From contig NZ_CADIJR010000049.1 in assembly GCF_902859645.1 (NCBI RefSeq), positions 1-48,521 on the forward strand: a stretch of 48,521 bases of DNA, in the 5' to 3' direction. Each line of letters begins with the position of its first letter. Position 1 is the stretch's first letter. Below, piece by piece: positions 20,030 to 29,782 of this stretch. Below the pieces are notes generated by a model. That model saw nothing but the letters and a program-made list of their open reading frames with translations, searched no databases and was not told where the DNA came from. Origin of the DNA: Achromobacter insuavis. Lineage in GTDB: Bacteria; Pseudomonadota; Gammaproteobacteria; Burkholderiales; Burkholderiaceae_B. Made by a program: the position numbers and the translations under genes.

Positions 20030-21028
20030 TCAGCGCGCGGCGCTGCCGCCGCCGGCTTGCGCCACCGTCGGCGGGGCATTCTGCTGCGGCCCGAGGAACA
20101 GCCGCGGATCCAGCGGCTGTCCGGCCAGGCGGACCTCGAAATGCAGGTGCGGCCCGGTGGAACGGCCGGACGAACCGACCCGCGCCACCTGCTGGCCCCG
20201 CTCGACCAGCTGCCCCTGCTTGACCATCAGGGACGAGGCATGGGCATAGCGTGTAATCAGACCGTCTCCATGGTCGATCTCGACCATGTTGCCGTAGCCG
20301 GGTTGAAACTTGGCTTCCAGCACCACGCCGCCCGAGGCCGCCAGGATCGGCGTGCCCGGCGGCGCGGCGAAGTCCAGCCCCTCATGCATGGCCGAGCGCC
20401 CGGTCACCGGGTTGCGGCGCCAGCCGTAGGAAGAGCTGAGATAGGGGTAATCGGTGATCGGCATCGCCGTCGGCATGCGGGCCTGGTCGGCCGAACGCCG
20501 GGTCAGCGCCGCGTCCAGCAGCTTGAGGTTGTCGGTCTGCAGGGCCAGCCGTTCCTGGATCTCGTCCAGCTGGCGGCCCAGGGCTTCGGCCGAGGCGGCG
20601 CTGGGCGGCGTGCCCTCGGTGAACAGATCGTCCATCACCTGGGTGGCCTCGGGGGCATGTTGGGGGTCGGCCGGAACCGACGTCAGCTGCTTGGCCACTT
20701 CGGGATCGGTGTAGGCCACGCCCGCCACCTTGGCCACCCGCTGGCCCAGGCCATCGATGCTGGCCAGCTTGGCCTGCAGCGCGCCCACCTTGGCGGCCAG
20801 CAGGTTCATGTTGCCGCGCAGGAAGTCCGCATCGCGTCCCGGCTGTTCGGACAGCGGCCAGCCGACCGTGTGTACGGCGGGCAGGATGGGTGTAATGTAG
20901 CGCTGAAGGGCGGCGCCAAAGATGGCGGCCGTCATCAGCGCGCCCCCCAGAAACAACGCCAAGCGCGCGCCTCCCAGGGTGAAATGCCCGTCCTGCCCGT
21001 CGCGGGCGTGCATAATCACGATTTTCAA
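20030..21028 (-). CDS. M23 family metallopeptidase (LytM domain)
   Basis: A membrane-anchored murein endopeptidase or amidase-activator-like protein. One hydrophobic segment lies near the N-terminus (ARLALFLGGALMTAAIFGAAL), a coiled region follows, and a C-terminal LytM domain carries the zinc motifs HEGLDF and HLHFEVR plus YAHAS. All zinc ligands appear intact, so enzymatic activity is plausible. The start is taken as TTG at 21028 because AGGA lies eight bases upstream; the next in-frame ATG is at 21013 and would remove five residues. It lies between secA and the divergent DUF721 gene, 28 bases from the latter. Confidence 0.85.
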   Translation of the reverse strand: MKIVIMHARDGQDGHFTLGGARLALFLGGALMTAAIFGAALQRYITPILPAVHTVGWPLSEQPGRDADFLRGNMNLLAAKVGALQAKLASIDGLGQRVAKVAGVAYTDPEVAKQLTSVPADPQHAPEATQVMDDLFTEGTPPSAASAEALGRQLDEIQERLALQTDNLKLLDAALTRRSADQARMPTAMPITDYPYLSSSYGWRRNPVTGRSAMHEGLDFAAPPGTPILAASGGVVLEAKFQPGYGNMVEIDHGDGLITRYAHASSLMVKQGQLVERGQQVARVGSSGRSTGPHLHFEVRLAGQPLDPRLFLGPQQNAPPTVAQAGGGSAAR

Positions 21029-21056
21029 GGTTTGCTTCCTAATTCTCAGAGCCGGG

Positions 21057-21548
21057 ATGAATAGACCCACTTCATACCGTCAACGTTCCAGTTCCAGCCG
21101 GCGAGGGGAAAATACCGCCCTGGGATGGCTGGGTCATGACATGCGGGGCGCCGGGGTACTGGCGACCGCCCGCAAGCACTTGCAAATCCAATATGCGGTG
21201 GCGGCGATCCTGCCCGCCCCGTTGGGCTCCGTCTGCCAGGTCGGCAAGCTGGAAAACCAGCGCCTTCAACTGGTGGTGCCCAGTGCCGCGCACGCGGCGA
21301 AGATGCGTCAATTGGCCCCGCGCATCGCGCAGGCCTTGGCGGACCAAGGCTGGAACCTTAACGAAATTGCGGTGAAGGTACAAGCCGGCCTGCCCAAGCC
21401 CGGCGCCCGCAAGCCGCTGCCGCCCAAGGAGGCCCAGCCGCTCGGAACAACCGCGCTGGGCGCCTTCGAGACCCTGCACGACAACCTGCGCCCCGGCCCG
21501 CTGGCCGACGCGGTCGCCAAGCTATTGAAGCACCACAAGGGTAGCTGA
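21057..21548 (+). CDS. DUF721 (DciA-like) domain protein
   Basis: A 163-residue protein with a DUF721 domain. After a basic, Ser/Arg-rich N-terminus comes the core pattern in which a short conserved region (LGSVCQVGKLENQRLQLVVPSAAHAAKMRQ) precedes a basic tail with Pro-rich linkers. DciA, the best-studied DUF721 protein, loads the replicative helicase in bacteria that lack DnaC. This shorter relative is not proven to do so. It is the only plus-strand gene within the minus-strand block from mraZ to the VOC-fold gene, divergent from the M23 gene and convergent with lpxC. The start ATG at 21057 is chosen because upstream sequence overlaps the M23 gene. Confidence 0.78.
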   Translation: MNRPTSYRQRSSSSRRGENTALGWLGHDMRGAGVLATARKHLQIQYAVAAILPAPLGSVCQVGKLENQRLQLVVPSAAHAAKMRQLAPRIAQALADQGWNLNEIAVKVQAGLPKPGARKPLPPKEAQPLGTTALGAFETLHDNLRPGPLADAVAKLLKHHKGS

Positions 21549-21683
21549 GATAACCGGACTTGTCCGGACGCCCGCCATCGGGATGGCGCCTTCGGACCGA
21601 TGTCCGGGTGTGGCGCGCCCCGCGGATTGCACCTGGACGGCGCTGGCGGGCACAAGGATGGCGACCGGCGCCATCCAATGAAA

Positions 21684-21727
21684 ATGGCCGGATGTCAGCC
21701 GGGGACTGTCCCCGGCGCACCGGCCAT
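21684..21727. terminator. Nested inverted repeat between DUF721 gene and lpxC
   Basis: Inner arms GCCGGGGAC/GTCCCCGGC (21698-21716, one-base centre) lie inside outer arms ATGGCCGG/CCGGCCAT (21684-21727). On the minus strand the outer stem is followed by TTTC, so it could end lpxC transcription. No strong T-run is present on the plus strand. Confidence 0.5.
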
Positions 21728-21746
21728 CAGCGACGACAGACCAGCC

Positions 21747-22670
21747 TCAGGCCAGCTGCCATTCGTGCCGGAACGCCTGCGGCGCTTCGGCTTGCGATTC
21801 GTAGGTCACCAGTTCCCAGGCGTCGCGCTGCGCCAGCAGCGCGCGCGCCAGCTGGTTGTTCAGGCCGTGGCCCGACTTGCACGCCACGTAGCGCGCCACA
21901 AGCGGCTTGCCCAGCAGATACAGGTCGCCGATGGCGTCCAGGATCTTGTGCTTCACGAATTCGTCGTCGTAGCGCAGGCCGTCGCTGTTCAACACCCGGT
22001 ATTCGTCCATGACGATGGCGTTGTCCAGGCTGCCGCCGCGGGCCAGGCCCATCGAGCGCAGCGCCTCGACTTCGTTGACGAAGCCGAAGGTGCGGGCGCG
22101 CGCGATCTCGCGCACGTACGAATGGGTGGCGAAATCGATTTCGGCGAAATTCGCGGTCGAGTCGATGGCGGGATGGCGGAAGTCGATCGAGAAGGCCAGC
22201 GCGTACCCTTCATGGGGTTCGAGCCGGGCCCACTTCTCGTTGCGGCCTTCGCCCTCGCGCACTTCCACCGTCTTCAACACGCGGATGAACTGCTTCGGCG
22301 CGTTCTGCTCGACGATGCCCGCCGAGCGCAACAGGTACACGAAGGTTGCCGCACTGCCGTCCATGATGGGGACTTCTTCGGCAGTGAGGTCGATATGCAG
22401 GTTGTCAATGCCCAGGCCGGCCAGCGCCGACATGAGATGTTCCACCGTGGACACGCGCACGTTGCCCTGCTGCAGCACCGAGGCCATGCGCGTATCGCCC
22501 ACGCCGGTGGCCTGCGCGGGCAGGTCGACGACTTCGGGCAGATCGACGCGGTGGAACACGATGCCCGTATTGGGCGCCGCCGGGCGCAGGGTGAGCTCGA
22601 CCCGCCGTCCGGAGTGGACGCCGACGCCTGTCGTGCGGACGAGATTCTGAATGCTGCGCTGTCGGAACAT
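21747..22670 (-). CDS. lpxC: UDP-3-O-acyl-N-acetylglucosamine deacetylase LpxC
   Basis: The committed zinc-dependent deacetylase of lipid A synthesis, in the cytoplasm. The 307-residue product shows [10 protein letters not shown] (catalytic E77, zinc ligand H78), IMDGSA (102-107), the second zinc-binding pair in [13 protein letters not shown] (H241, D245) and the catalytic H268 in KSGHGLNN. The ATG at 22670 gives the conserved N-terminus MFRQRSIQN and the usual family length. It is the last gene of the dcw block, separated from ftsZ by 240 bases with a hairpin. Confidence 0.97.
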   Translation of the reverse strand: MFRQRSIQNLVRTTGVGVHSGRRVELTLRPAAPNTGIVFHRVDLPEVVDLPAQATGVGDTRMASVLQQGNVRVSTVEHLMSALAGLGIDNLHIDLTAEEVPIMDGSAATFVYLLRSAGIVEQNAPKQFIRVLKTVEVREGEGRNEKWARLEPHEGYALAFSIDFRHPAIDSTANFAEIDFATHSYVREIARARTFGFVNEVEALRSMGLARGGSLDNAIVMDEYRVLNSDGLRYDDEFVKHKILDAIGDLYLLGKPLVARYVACKSGHGLNNQLARALLAQRDAWELVTYESQAEAPQAFRHEWQLA

Positions 22671-22836
22671 GAGACTAAGGTATTTTGAGCCAGGAAGCCG
22701 GCAAGATGACAAGAGATTGCCGGCGTAACTGACGTATTGTAACTCTGTCCGGTTCTCAACGCCATCAAAGCGTCAGGACCGACCGATAAAACCGTCCCCT
22801 ATTCAAGCCGTGCAAGGGAAACACGGGCCGCTCCGC

Positions 22837-22870
22837 CTCCGGCTTGCCTGCGGGGACAGGCAAGCCGGAG
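22837..22870. repeat. Hairpin in the ftsZ-lpxC gap
   Basis: Perfect 14-base arms CTCCGGCTTGCCTG and CAGGCAAGCCGGAG are separated by six bases. No T-run follows on either strand. It may be an attenuator or RNA-processing site between ftsZ and lpxC. Confidence 0.5.
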
Positions 22871-22910
22871 ATGAGGGAGTGCATGTAGAGCCTGAAACCA
22901 GGCTCCAGGT

Positions 22911-24095
22911 TCAATCCGCCTGCTTACGCAGGAACGCCGGGATGTCGAAATGATCCATGCCCGAGCTTTCCAGCGCGCGCACCTGGGCCGATGCCTGGCT
23001 GCGCGGGTTGCGCATGACAGACGGCATGTCCAGATTGCGGTAATCACCCTGACCGGCGGCCGGCATCGTGCCCATGGGCATGTTGTCGGTGCCGGTGCGC
23101 AGCACTTCAGCGGTGGTCTGCACCAGTTGCGGACGCGCCTGCGCACGGCCCAGGCCGGTCGCAACCACAGTCACGCGCAGGTTTTCACCCATCGATTCGT
23201 CGTAGGCGGTGCCGAAGATCACGGTCGCGTCGTCCGAAGCGTAGCTGCGGATCGTTTCCATGATTTCGCGCGTTTCGCGCATCTTCAGCGAGCGGCTGGC
23301 GGTGATGTTGACCAGCACGCCGCGCGCGCCGTTCAGGTCCACGCCTTCCAGCAGCGGGCAGGCAATGGCGTGCTCGGCGGCGACGCGGGCGCGGTCAGCG
23401 CCCGAAGCCGATGCCGTGCCCATCATGGCCTGGCCCTGCTCGCCCATGATCGTCTTGACGTCTTCGAAGTCGACGTTGACGTTGCCTTCGACGTTGATGA
23501 TTTCGGCGATACCCGCGCAAGCGTTGTGCAGGATGTCGTCGGCCGAACGGAAGCAGTCTTCCTGCGTCGCGTCCTCGTCCATCAGTTCATACAGGTTCTC
23601 GTTGAGCACCACGATGAGCGAATGCACGTGCTTGGCCAGTTCGGCGATGCCGTCCTCGGCCATCTTCAGGCGCTTGTTGCCTTCGAACGTGAAGGGCTTG
23701 GTGACCACGCCCACCGTCAGAATGCCCAGCTCCTTGGCGACTTCGGCCACGACCGGACCTGCGCCCGTGCCGGTGCCGCCGCCCATGCCCGCGGTGATGA
23801 AGACCATGTGCGCGCCGTTCAGGGCGGCACGGATCTCTTCACGCGCGGTTTCGGCCGACGCGCGGCCTTGTTCGGGCTTGGCGCCCGCGCCCAGGCCGGT
23901 GCGGCCCAGGCGGATCTGCACCGGGGCGTTGGTCGCCGCCAGTGCCTGCGCATCGGTGTTGGCGCAGATGAAATCCACGCCGTGCACGCCGCTGCGAATC
24001 ATGTGCGCGACGGCATTGCCGCCCGCACCGCCCACACCAACGACCTTGATTACGGTCCCTTTGGTGTTGTTCTCAAGCATCTCAAAGTTCATCAT
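22911..24095 (-). CDS. ftsZ: Cell division GTPase FtsZ
   Basis: A tubulin-like GTPase that forms the division ring. The 394-residue protein has the GTP-binding signature GGGTGTG (105-111), the T7 loop with NVDFEDVKTIM, a linker of about 50 residues and the C-terminal peptide DIPAFLRKQ (384-392) that binds FtsA and ZipA. Two adjacent ATGs start the gene at 24095 and 24092; the GGAG upstream lies five and eight bases away respectively, so the second may be the better one. The 189-base gap to ftsA is AT-rich near the start and carries an inverted repeat, compatible with a separate ftsZ promoter. Confidence 0.97.
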   Translation of the reverse strand: MMNFEMLENNTKGTVIKVVGVGGAGGNAVAHMIRSGVHGVDFICANTDAQALAATNAPVQIRLGRTGLGAGAKPEQGRASAETAREEIRAALNGAHMVFITAGMGGGTGTGAGPVVAEVAKELGILTVGVVTKPFTFEGNKRLKMAEDGIAELAKHVHSLIVVLNENLYELMDEDATQEDCFRSADDILHNACAGIAEIINVEGNVNVDFEDVKTIMGEQGQAMMGTASASGADRARVAAEHAIACPLLEGVDLNGARGVLVNITASRSLKMRETREIMETIRSYASDDATVIFGTAYDESMGENLRVTVVATGLGRAQARPQLVQTTAEVLRTGTDNMPMGTMPAAGQGDYRNLDMPSVMRNPRSQASAQVRALESSGMDHFDIPAFLRKQAD

Positions 24096-24125
24096 GATGA
24101 CTCCCTCACAAGTCCGATTTGCAAA

Positions 24126-24159
24126 TCACAAAAATTCCCCAACAACCTATATTTTGTGA
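24126..24159. promoter_or_regulatory. Inverted repeat in the AT-rich region upstream of ftsZ
   Basis: Arms TCACAAAA (24126-24133) and TTTTGTGA (24152-24159) flank 18 AT-rich bases, 31 bases upstream of the ftsZ start. It is a candidate regulatory site or part of a promoter. No convincing -35/-10 pair was found there. Confidence 0.35.
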
Positions 24160-24284
24160 ATCGCCTCAAAGCCGAAGCCGACTGCTTTGGTCCGCAACGG
24201 GTTTGAGACGCCTCCCCTTTCTGGCCCGGCCCGCCCTACCGCTGCGGATCGTGCCAAGGAGCAGGCCCCAACCTGCCCCCCTCT

Positions 24285-25511
24285 TCAATTCATAAACCAT
24301 TCCTTCATGCGCGCCAGCAGGCTCTTGAAATTGCCGGTCTGCGCGGCCACCTTGCGGCCACGCACACGCTGCATGCGCGCTTCCTGCAGCAGGCCCATCA
24401 CGGTCGAGAAGCGCGGATTGCGCATCACGTCGGCCAGGCTGCCTTCGTATTCGGGCACCGCCACGCGCACCGGCTTGAGGAACACGTCCTCGGCCAGTTC
24501 GATCATGCCGGGCAATTGCGCCGAGCCGCCGGTCAGCACCACGCCGGACGCCAGCAGGTCCTCGTAGCCGGAGTCGCGCACCACCTGCTGCACCAGCGTG
24601 AACAGTTCTTCGACGCGCGGCTCGATCACGGCGCCCAGCGCCTGGCGCTTGACCTGGCGCGGGCCGCGGTCGCCCAGGCCCGGCACTTCCACTGACTCAT
24701 CCGGGCTGGCCAGCACCTGCTTGGCCACGCCGTAGCGCAGCTTGATTTCCTCGGCATCGGGCGTCGGCGTGCGCAGCATGGCCGCGATGTCGTTGGTGAT
24801 CTGGTCGCCGGCGATCGGCAGCACGGCGGTGTGGCGGATCGCGCCGCCGGTAAAGATCGCCACGTCGGTGGTGCCGCCGCCGATATCCACCAGCACGACG
24901 CCCAGTTCCTTTTCGTCCGCGGTCAGCACGGCCAGGCTCGAGGCCAGCGGCTGCAGGATCAGGTCCTGCACTTCCAGTCCGCAGCGGCGCACGCACTTGA
25001 CGATGTTCTGCGCGGCGCTGACGGCGCCGGTCACGATGTGCACGCGCACTTCCAGGCGCAGGCCGCTCATGCCGATGGGCTCGCGGATGTCTTCCTGGCC
25101 GTCGACGATGAACTCCTGCGTCAGCACGTGCAGCACCTGCTGGTCGGTCGGGATGTTCACCGCCTTGGCGGTCTCGATGACGCGGGCGACGTCGGTGGCG
25201 GTGACTTCCTTGTCCTTCACGGCGACCATGCCGCTGGAATTGAAGCTGCGGATATGGCTGCCGGCGATGCCGGTGTAGACGTCGCGGATCTTGCAATCCG
25301 CCATCAGCTCGGCTTCTTCAAGCGCGCGCTGAATCGAATTCACAGTGGTCTCGATATTGACGACCACGCCCTTGCGCATGCCGCGCGATTCATGCTGGCC
25401 GAGGCCGAGCACTTCGAATCGCCCTTCGGGCAGGATTTCAGCCACCACAGCCACCACCTTGCTGGTGCCGATATCGAGGGCGACGATAAGGTCCTTGATG
25501 TCACGGGTCAT
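24285..25511 (-). CDS. ftsA: Cell division protein FtsA
   Basis: Actin-like ATPase that ties FtsZ filaments to the membrane. The 408-residue product shows the phosphate-1 motif VALDIGTSKV near the N-terminus, VLVDIGGGTTDVAIF (phosphate-2), VLTGGSAQLPG (adenosine motif) and the C-terminal amphipathic membrane-targeting helix ending LLARMKEWFMN. The ATG at 25511 follows the ftsQ stop by four bases, so the two are coupled. The frame is open upstream but overlaps ftsQ and carries no family features. Confidence 0.96.
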   Translation of the reverse strand: MTRDIKDLIVALDIGTSKVVAVVAEILPEGRFEVLGLGQHESRGMRKGVVVNIETTVNSIQRALEEAELMADCKIRDVYTGIAGSHIRSFNSSGMVAVKDKEVTATDVARVIETAKAVNIPTDQQVLHVLTQEFIVDGQEDIREPIGMSGLRLEVRVHIVTGAVSAAQNIVKCVRRCGLEVQDLILQPLASSLAVLTADEKELGVVLVDIGGGTTDVAIFTGGAIRHTAVLPIAGDQITNDIAAMLRTPTPDAEEIKLRYGVAKQVLASPDESVEVPGLGDRGPRQVKRQALGAVIEPRVEELFTLVQQVVRDSGYEDLLASGVVLTGGSAQLPGMIELAEDVFLKPVRVAVPEYEGSLADVMRNPRFSTVMGLLQEARMQRVRGRKVAAQTGNFKSLLARMKEWFMN

Positions 25512-25515
25512 GGCG

Positions 25516-26340
25516 TTAGCGTTTCTTGGGAGGTTTCGGTGTGGATTTGGGTTTGTTTGCTGACGGAGGCAACGGGGCCAGCGCCAGGGCGAAACCATTG
25601 GGATAGCGCAGGTCGGCCTGCGTGATGGTGCGCCCTTCCAGGCGCCCCGCCACGGCGGGCCAGGCCTGCACGAAACGTTGAATGCGCGCCGCGAACGGCA
25701 GCGCGCCGGGCAGGCCGTGCGGATCCGGCGCATCGGCGCCCGGATCGCGGCCCAGGTCCAGCAGCATGCCGTTGGACAGCACCACGCGCCAGGCGTAGCG
25801 CGGACTCAGCTCCAGCTGCTTGACATGCATATCGAGCGGCGCGAACCAGCGCGCCAGTTCGGCGTAGCGTTGCACCACCAGCGACTCGGTGCCCTCGGGC
25901 CCGGAGAACTGCGGCAACACCGTCTCGTCGTCCACCTCGCCCGTGTTGGCCGTGAACGCCTCGCCCCAGGTGTTGATCATCTGGTTCTCGTTCCACAGCG
26001 CCAGCGGCTGCTGCTCCTCGATGCGCACGCGCAGCACATTGGGCCAGATCCGCCGCACGGTGGCATGGCGCACCCACGGCACCGACTCGAAGATCTCGCG
26101 CGCGTCGTCCAGGTCCACCGTGAAGAAGTTGCCCTTGAAGCGCCCCGCGATCGCCGCGCGCACCGCGCCCGGCGAGACATAGTGCAGCTCGGTGTCCGGC
26201 GTGGACTCCAGCTCGATCGCCGACAGCGTGAAGTACGGACGCTGCGCCACCCACACCACGCCCGCCAGGAGCATGGCGCAGACCGCCAGCACGGCAAGCG
26301 TGTTGGCGATCAGGTTGGTCGTGCGAGCGTCGTTCCACAC
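25516..26340 (-). CDS. ftsQ: Cell division protein FtsQ
   Basis: Single-pass inner-membrane divisome protein that links FtsB/FtsL to later proteins. The 274-residue product has one membrane segment (LAVLAVCAMLLAGVVWVA, about 15-32), then a POTRA domain starting YFTLSAIELES (about 36-105) with VPWVRHATVRRIWPN, then the beta domain, and a basic C-terminal tail. The start is the GTG at 26340. No strong ribosome-binding site is visible, but it lies 12 bases after the ddlB stop codon, consistent with translational coupling. Confidence 0.93.
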   Translation of the reverse strand: MWNDARTTNLIANTLAVLAVCAMLLAGVVWVAQRPYFTLSAIELESTPDTELHYVSPGAVRAAIAGRFKGNFFTVDLDDAREIFESVPWVRHATVRRIWPNVLRVRIEEQQPLALWNENQMINTWGEAFTANTGEVDDETVLPQFSGPEGTESLVVQRYAELARWFAPLDMHVKQLELSPRYAWRVVLSNGMLLDLGRDPGADAPDPHGLPGALPFAARIQRFVQAWPAVAGRLEGRTITQADLRYPNGFALALAPLPPSANKPKSTPKPPKKR

Positions 26341-26352
26341 AGAATGTCCGGG

Positions 26353-27303
26353 TCAAGTATTACGTGCGGCGCTGTGCAACTTGCACGAGGCGTCGGCCAA
26401 GATCGCCACGCACAGCTCGGCATAGCTCATGCCGGTGGCGCGGGCCGCCATCGGCACCAGCGAATGGCTGGTCATGCCGGGCGAGGTATTCATTTCAAGC
26501 AGCCAGGGGCGGTTGTCGGCGTCCAGCATGAAGTCGGCGCGGCCCCAGCCTTCACAACCCAGCGCGCGATAGGCGCGCACCGCGATGTCGGCGACTTCCT
26601 CGGCCACGGCCGGCGGCAGCGCCGCCGGGCAGAAGTACTGCGTGTCGTCGGAGAAGTACTTGTGCTCGTAGTCGTAGTTGCCACCCGGCGCGGCGATCTC
26701 GATCACCGGCAGCGCGCGCGCGGTCTTGCCGCCGCCCAGCACCGCCACGGTCAGCTCGCGGCCCTGGATGAACTGTTCGGCCAGCACTTCGGCATCGAAC
26801 TTGGCGGCCAGGGCGTAGGCGTCCTTCATGTCGGAATAGCCCACCACCTTGGTGATGCCCACGGTCGAACCCTCATGCGGCGGCTTGATGATGAGCGGCA
26901 GGCTCAGGCGGTCCGGCACCAAGCGCAGTTCGGTGTCGGCGTCCAGCAATTCGAATTCCGGCGTGGGCAGGCCATGCTGCAGCCAGACGCGCTTGGTCAT
27001 GGTCTTATCCATGGCCAGCGCCGAAGCCAGCGGGCCGCTGCCGGTGTAGGGAATGCCCAGCAATTCCAGCGCGCCCTGGATCGAGCCGTCTTCGCCGAAG
27101 CGGCCGTGCAGCGCGATGAAGACGCGCTCGAAGCCTTCGGCGGCCAGCTCGGCCAGGCTGCGTTCGCCCGTGTCGAACAGGTGCGCGTCGACGCCCGCGC
27201 TGAGCAGCGCCTGGTGCACGCCGGCCCCGGACATCAGGGACACTTCGCGTTCGGCGGAACGGCCGCCGTACAACACACCCACCTTGCCGAATTTCGCGCT
27301 CAT
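26353..27303 (-). CDS. ddlB: D-alanine--D-alanine ligase
   Basis: ATP-grasp ligase that makes the D-Ala-D-Ala dipeptide used by MurF. The 316-residue product shows [19 protein letters not shown] near the N-terminus, [23 protein letters not shown] and the metal-binding [14 protein letters not shown]. Length is near that of E. coli DdlB. It overlaps the murC stop by four bases (ATGA), placing it in the coupled cluster. The ATG at 27303 gives the standard start. Confidence 0.96.
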   Translation of the reverse strand: MSAKFGKVGVLYGGRSAEREVSLMSGAGVHQALLSAGVDAHLFDTGERSLAELAAEGFERVFIALHGRFGEDGSIQGALELLGIPYTGSGPLASALAMDKTMTKRVWLQHGLPTPEFELLDADTELRLVPDRLSLPLIIKPPHEGSTVGITKVVGYSDMKDAYALAAKFDAEVLAEQFIQGRELTVAVLGGGKTARALPVIEIAAPGGNYDYEHKYFSDDTQYFCPAALPPAVAEEVADIAVRAYRALGCEGWGRADFMLDADNRPWLLEMNTSPGMTSHSLVPMAARATGMSYAELCVAILADASCKLHSAARNT

Positions 27304-28706
27304 GCCAATTCTCCAACTTGGGCCGGGACCTTGCTGATCGAGCCCGCCCCCATGACGATCACCACGTCGCCGTCGCGAACGAAATCGAGCACCGCCTGCG
27401 GCAGGTCGGCCACGTCCTCGACGAACACCGGTTCCACCTTGCCGGCCACGCGCAGGGCGCGCGACAGGGCGCGGCCGTCGGCGGCCACCAGCGGCGGCTC
27501 GCCGGCCGAATAGACCTCGGTCAACAGCACCGCGTCGGCCGTGCCCAGCACGCGCACGAAGTCCTCGAAACAGTCGCGGGTGCGCGTGTAGCGGTGCGGC
27601 TGGAACGCCAGCACGATGCGGCGGTCGGGCCAGGCGCCGCGGGCGGCGGCCAGCGTGGCGGCCATTTCCACCGGGTGGTGGCCATAGTCGTCGATCACCG
27701 TGAAGGTGCCGCCGCCATGCGCGGCCGGCACCGGGAATTCGCCCGTCTGCGTGAAGCGGCGGCCCACGCCCTTGAACGAGGCCAACGCGTCGCAGATGGC
27801 GTCATCGGCCACGCCCAGCTCGGTCGCCACGGCGATCGCCGCCAGCGCGTTGCGCACGTTGTGCAGGCCCGGCAGGTTCAGTTCCACCTGCAGCGGCGGC
27901 AGCAGCGTGTCGCGGTGGCTGCGCTGCACGTTGAAGCGCATGCGCGTGCCGTCGGCCTGCACTTCGTAGCCGCGCACCATCGCGTCTTCGTTCAGGCCGT
28001 AGGAGGTGATGGGGCGCGACACGAACGGCATGATCTCGCGCACGTTGGCGTCGTCGGTGCAGAGCACCGCGCTGCCGTAGAACGGCAGGCGCTGGGTGAA
28101 TTCGATGAACGCGCTCTTGAGGCGGGCCACGTCGTGGCCGTAGGTATCCATGTGATCCGCGTCGATGTTGGTCACGATGGCCATCACCGGCAGCAGGTTC
28201 AGGAACGAGGCGTCGGACTCGTCGGCCTCGACCACGATGTAGTCGCCCTGCCCCAGCCGCGCATTGGCGCCGGCCGAATTCAGGCGCCCGCCGATCACGA
28301 AGGTCGGGTCCAGGTCGCCCGCGGCCAGGATGCTGGCCACCAGGCTGGTGGTGGTGGTCTTGCCATGCGTGCCGGCCACCGCGATGCCGCGCTTCAGGCG
28401 CATCAGCTCGGCCAGCATGATGGCGCGCGGCACCACCGGAATGCGCGCGGCGCGGGCCGCGATGACTTCGGGGTTGTCGCCCGCCACCGCGGTCGACGTG
28501 ACGATGGCGCCGGCGCCGGTGACGTTGCTGGCGACGTGGCCGATGGCGATGTTCACGCCCAGGCCGGCTAGGCGGCGCGTCACGGCCGACTCGTTCAGGT
28601 CGGAGCCGCTGATGGTGTAGCCCAGGTTGAGCAGCACCTCGGCGATGCCGCTCATGCCGGAACCGCCGATGCCTACGAAATGGATATGCTGGATTCTGTG
28701 TTTCAT
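27300..28706 (-). CDS. murC: UDP-N-acetylmuramate--L-alanine ligase MurC
   Basis: First amino-acid-adding enzyme of peptidoglycan precursor synthesis in the cytoplasm. The 468-residue product begins with the UDP-binding [16 protein letters not shown] (8-23), has the ATP loop GTHGKTTTT (112-120), [20 protein letters not shown] and the C-terminal DDYGHHPVE motif. It overlaps murG by four bases and ddlB by four bases. The ATG at 28706 is well placed. Confidence 0.97.
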   Translation of the reverse strand: MKHRIQHIHFVGIGGSGMSGIAEVLLNLGYTISGSDLNESAVTRRLAGLGVNIAIGHVASNVTGAGAIVTSTAVAGDNPEVIAARAARIPVVPRAIMLAELMRLKRGIAVAGTHGKTTTTSLVASILAAGDLDPTFVIGGRLNSAGANARLGQGDYIVVEADESDASFLNLLPVMAIVTNIDADHMDTYGHDVARLKSAFIEFTQRLPFYGSAVLCTDDANVREIMPFVSRPITSYGLNEDAMVRGYEVQADGTRMRFNVQRSHRDTLLPPLQVELNLPGLHNVRNALAAIAVATELGVADDAICDALASFKGVGRRFTQTGEFPVPAAHGGGTFTVIDDYGHHPVEMAATLAAARGAWPDRRIVLAFQPHRYTRTRDCFEDFVRVLGTADAVLLTEVYSAGEPPLVAADGRALSRALRVAGKVEPVFVEDVADLPQAVLDFVRDGDVVIVMGAGSISKVPAQVGELA

Positions 28707-29782
28707 GATGAACGCCCCGCTGCTTGTTCACAGACGTCGGCGATATGCGCCGCCGCATCCGGGTGCGCATGCGCGCGGGCCCGTTCTGCGACGGCTTGCA
28801 GTTCTTGACGGGTACGCTGGCCCAGCCAGTCCGCCAGCCACTCGGGGCTGAAGACGTTCTGCGGCTGCAGCCATGCGGCCTGCGCGTCGCTCAGGAAGCG
28901 CGCGTTGGCGGTTTGGTGGTCATCGATGGCATGCGGCAGCGGCACGAACAGCGCCGCCACGCCGACGGCGGCCACTTCGGACACCGTCATGGCGCCCGCG
29001 CGGCAGACCAGCAGGTCGGCATCGCCCATGGCGCCGGCCATGTCATCGATGAAGGCGCGGCAGTCGGCCGCCACGCCCGCCTGGGCGTAGGCCTGCTGCA
29101 GCGCCGGCAGATGTTGTTCGCCCGCCTGGTGCACCACCACCGGACGGCTTTCCTGCGGCAGGCGCGCCAGCGCTTGCGGCACGGCGGTATTGAGCGCCTG
29201 GGCGCCCAGGCTGCCGCCCACCACCAGCAGCCGCAGCGGACCGCCACGGCCGGCATAGCGCTGCGCCGGATCGGGCAAGGCGCACAGGTCGGCGCGCACC
29301 GGGTTGCCCATGGCTTCGCCCTTGGGCAGCACGCCGGGGAAGCCGCTCAACACGCGGCGCGCCATCCTGGCCAGCCACTTGTTGGCGGTGCCGGCCACCG
29401 CGTTCTGCTCATGCACCACCAGCGGCGTGCCGCGCAGCGTCGCGATGACGCCGCCGGGGAAGGCGACATAGCCGCCCATGCCCAGCACCACGTCCGGGCG
29501 CACCGACGACAGCCGCGCCCAGGCCTGGGCGAAGGCGCGCACCAGCAGGAACGGCAGCTTCAGCAGCGCCGTCACGCCCTTGCCGCGCACGCCGGCGAAA
29601 CGCAGCGGCACCAGCTCGATGCCGCGCGGCGGCACCAGCTTGCCTTCCATCTTGTCCGGGTTGCCCAGCCACAGCACGCGCCAGCCACGCTGGCGCAGCA
29701 CATCGGCCACGGCCAGGCCGGGCATGATGTGGCCGCCGGTGCCGCCGGCCATGATCAGGATGGTGCGCGACGCGGCGGTCAT
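28703..29782 (-). CDS. murG: UDP-GlcNAc:lipid I GlcNAc transferase MurG
   Basis: Peripheral membrane glycosyltransferase that converts lipid I to lipid II. The 359-residue product has the GGTGGH loop (13-18), a second glycine-rich [14 protein letters not shown] loop, and the UDP-GlcNAc region [10 protein letters not shown] with [12 protein letters not shown]. The ATG at 29782 overlaps the ftsW stop by four bases. The open frame continues far upstream into ftsW in another frame but shows no family features there. Confidence 0.97.
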   Translation of the reverse strand: MTAASRTILIMAGGTGGHIMPGLAVADVLRQRGWRVLWLGNPDKMEGKLVPPRGIELVPLRFAGVRGKGVTALLKLPFLLVRAFAQAWARLSSVRPDVVLGMGGYVAFPGGVIATLRGTPLVVHEQNAVAGTANKWLARMARRVLSGFPGVLPKGEAMGNPVRADLCALPDPAQRYAGRGGPLRLLVVGGSLGAQALNTAVPQALARLPQESRPVVVHQAGEQHLPALQQAYAQAGVAADCRAFIDDMAGAMGDADLLVCRAGAMTVSEVAAVGVAALFVPLPHAIDDHQTANARFLSDAQAAWLQPQNVFSPEWLADWLGQRTRQELQAVAERARAHAHPDAAAHIADVCEQAAGRSS

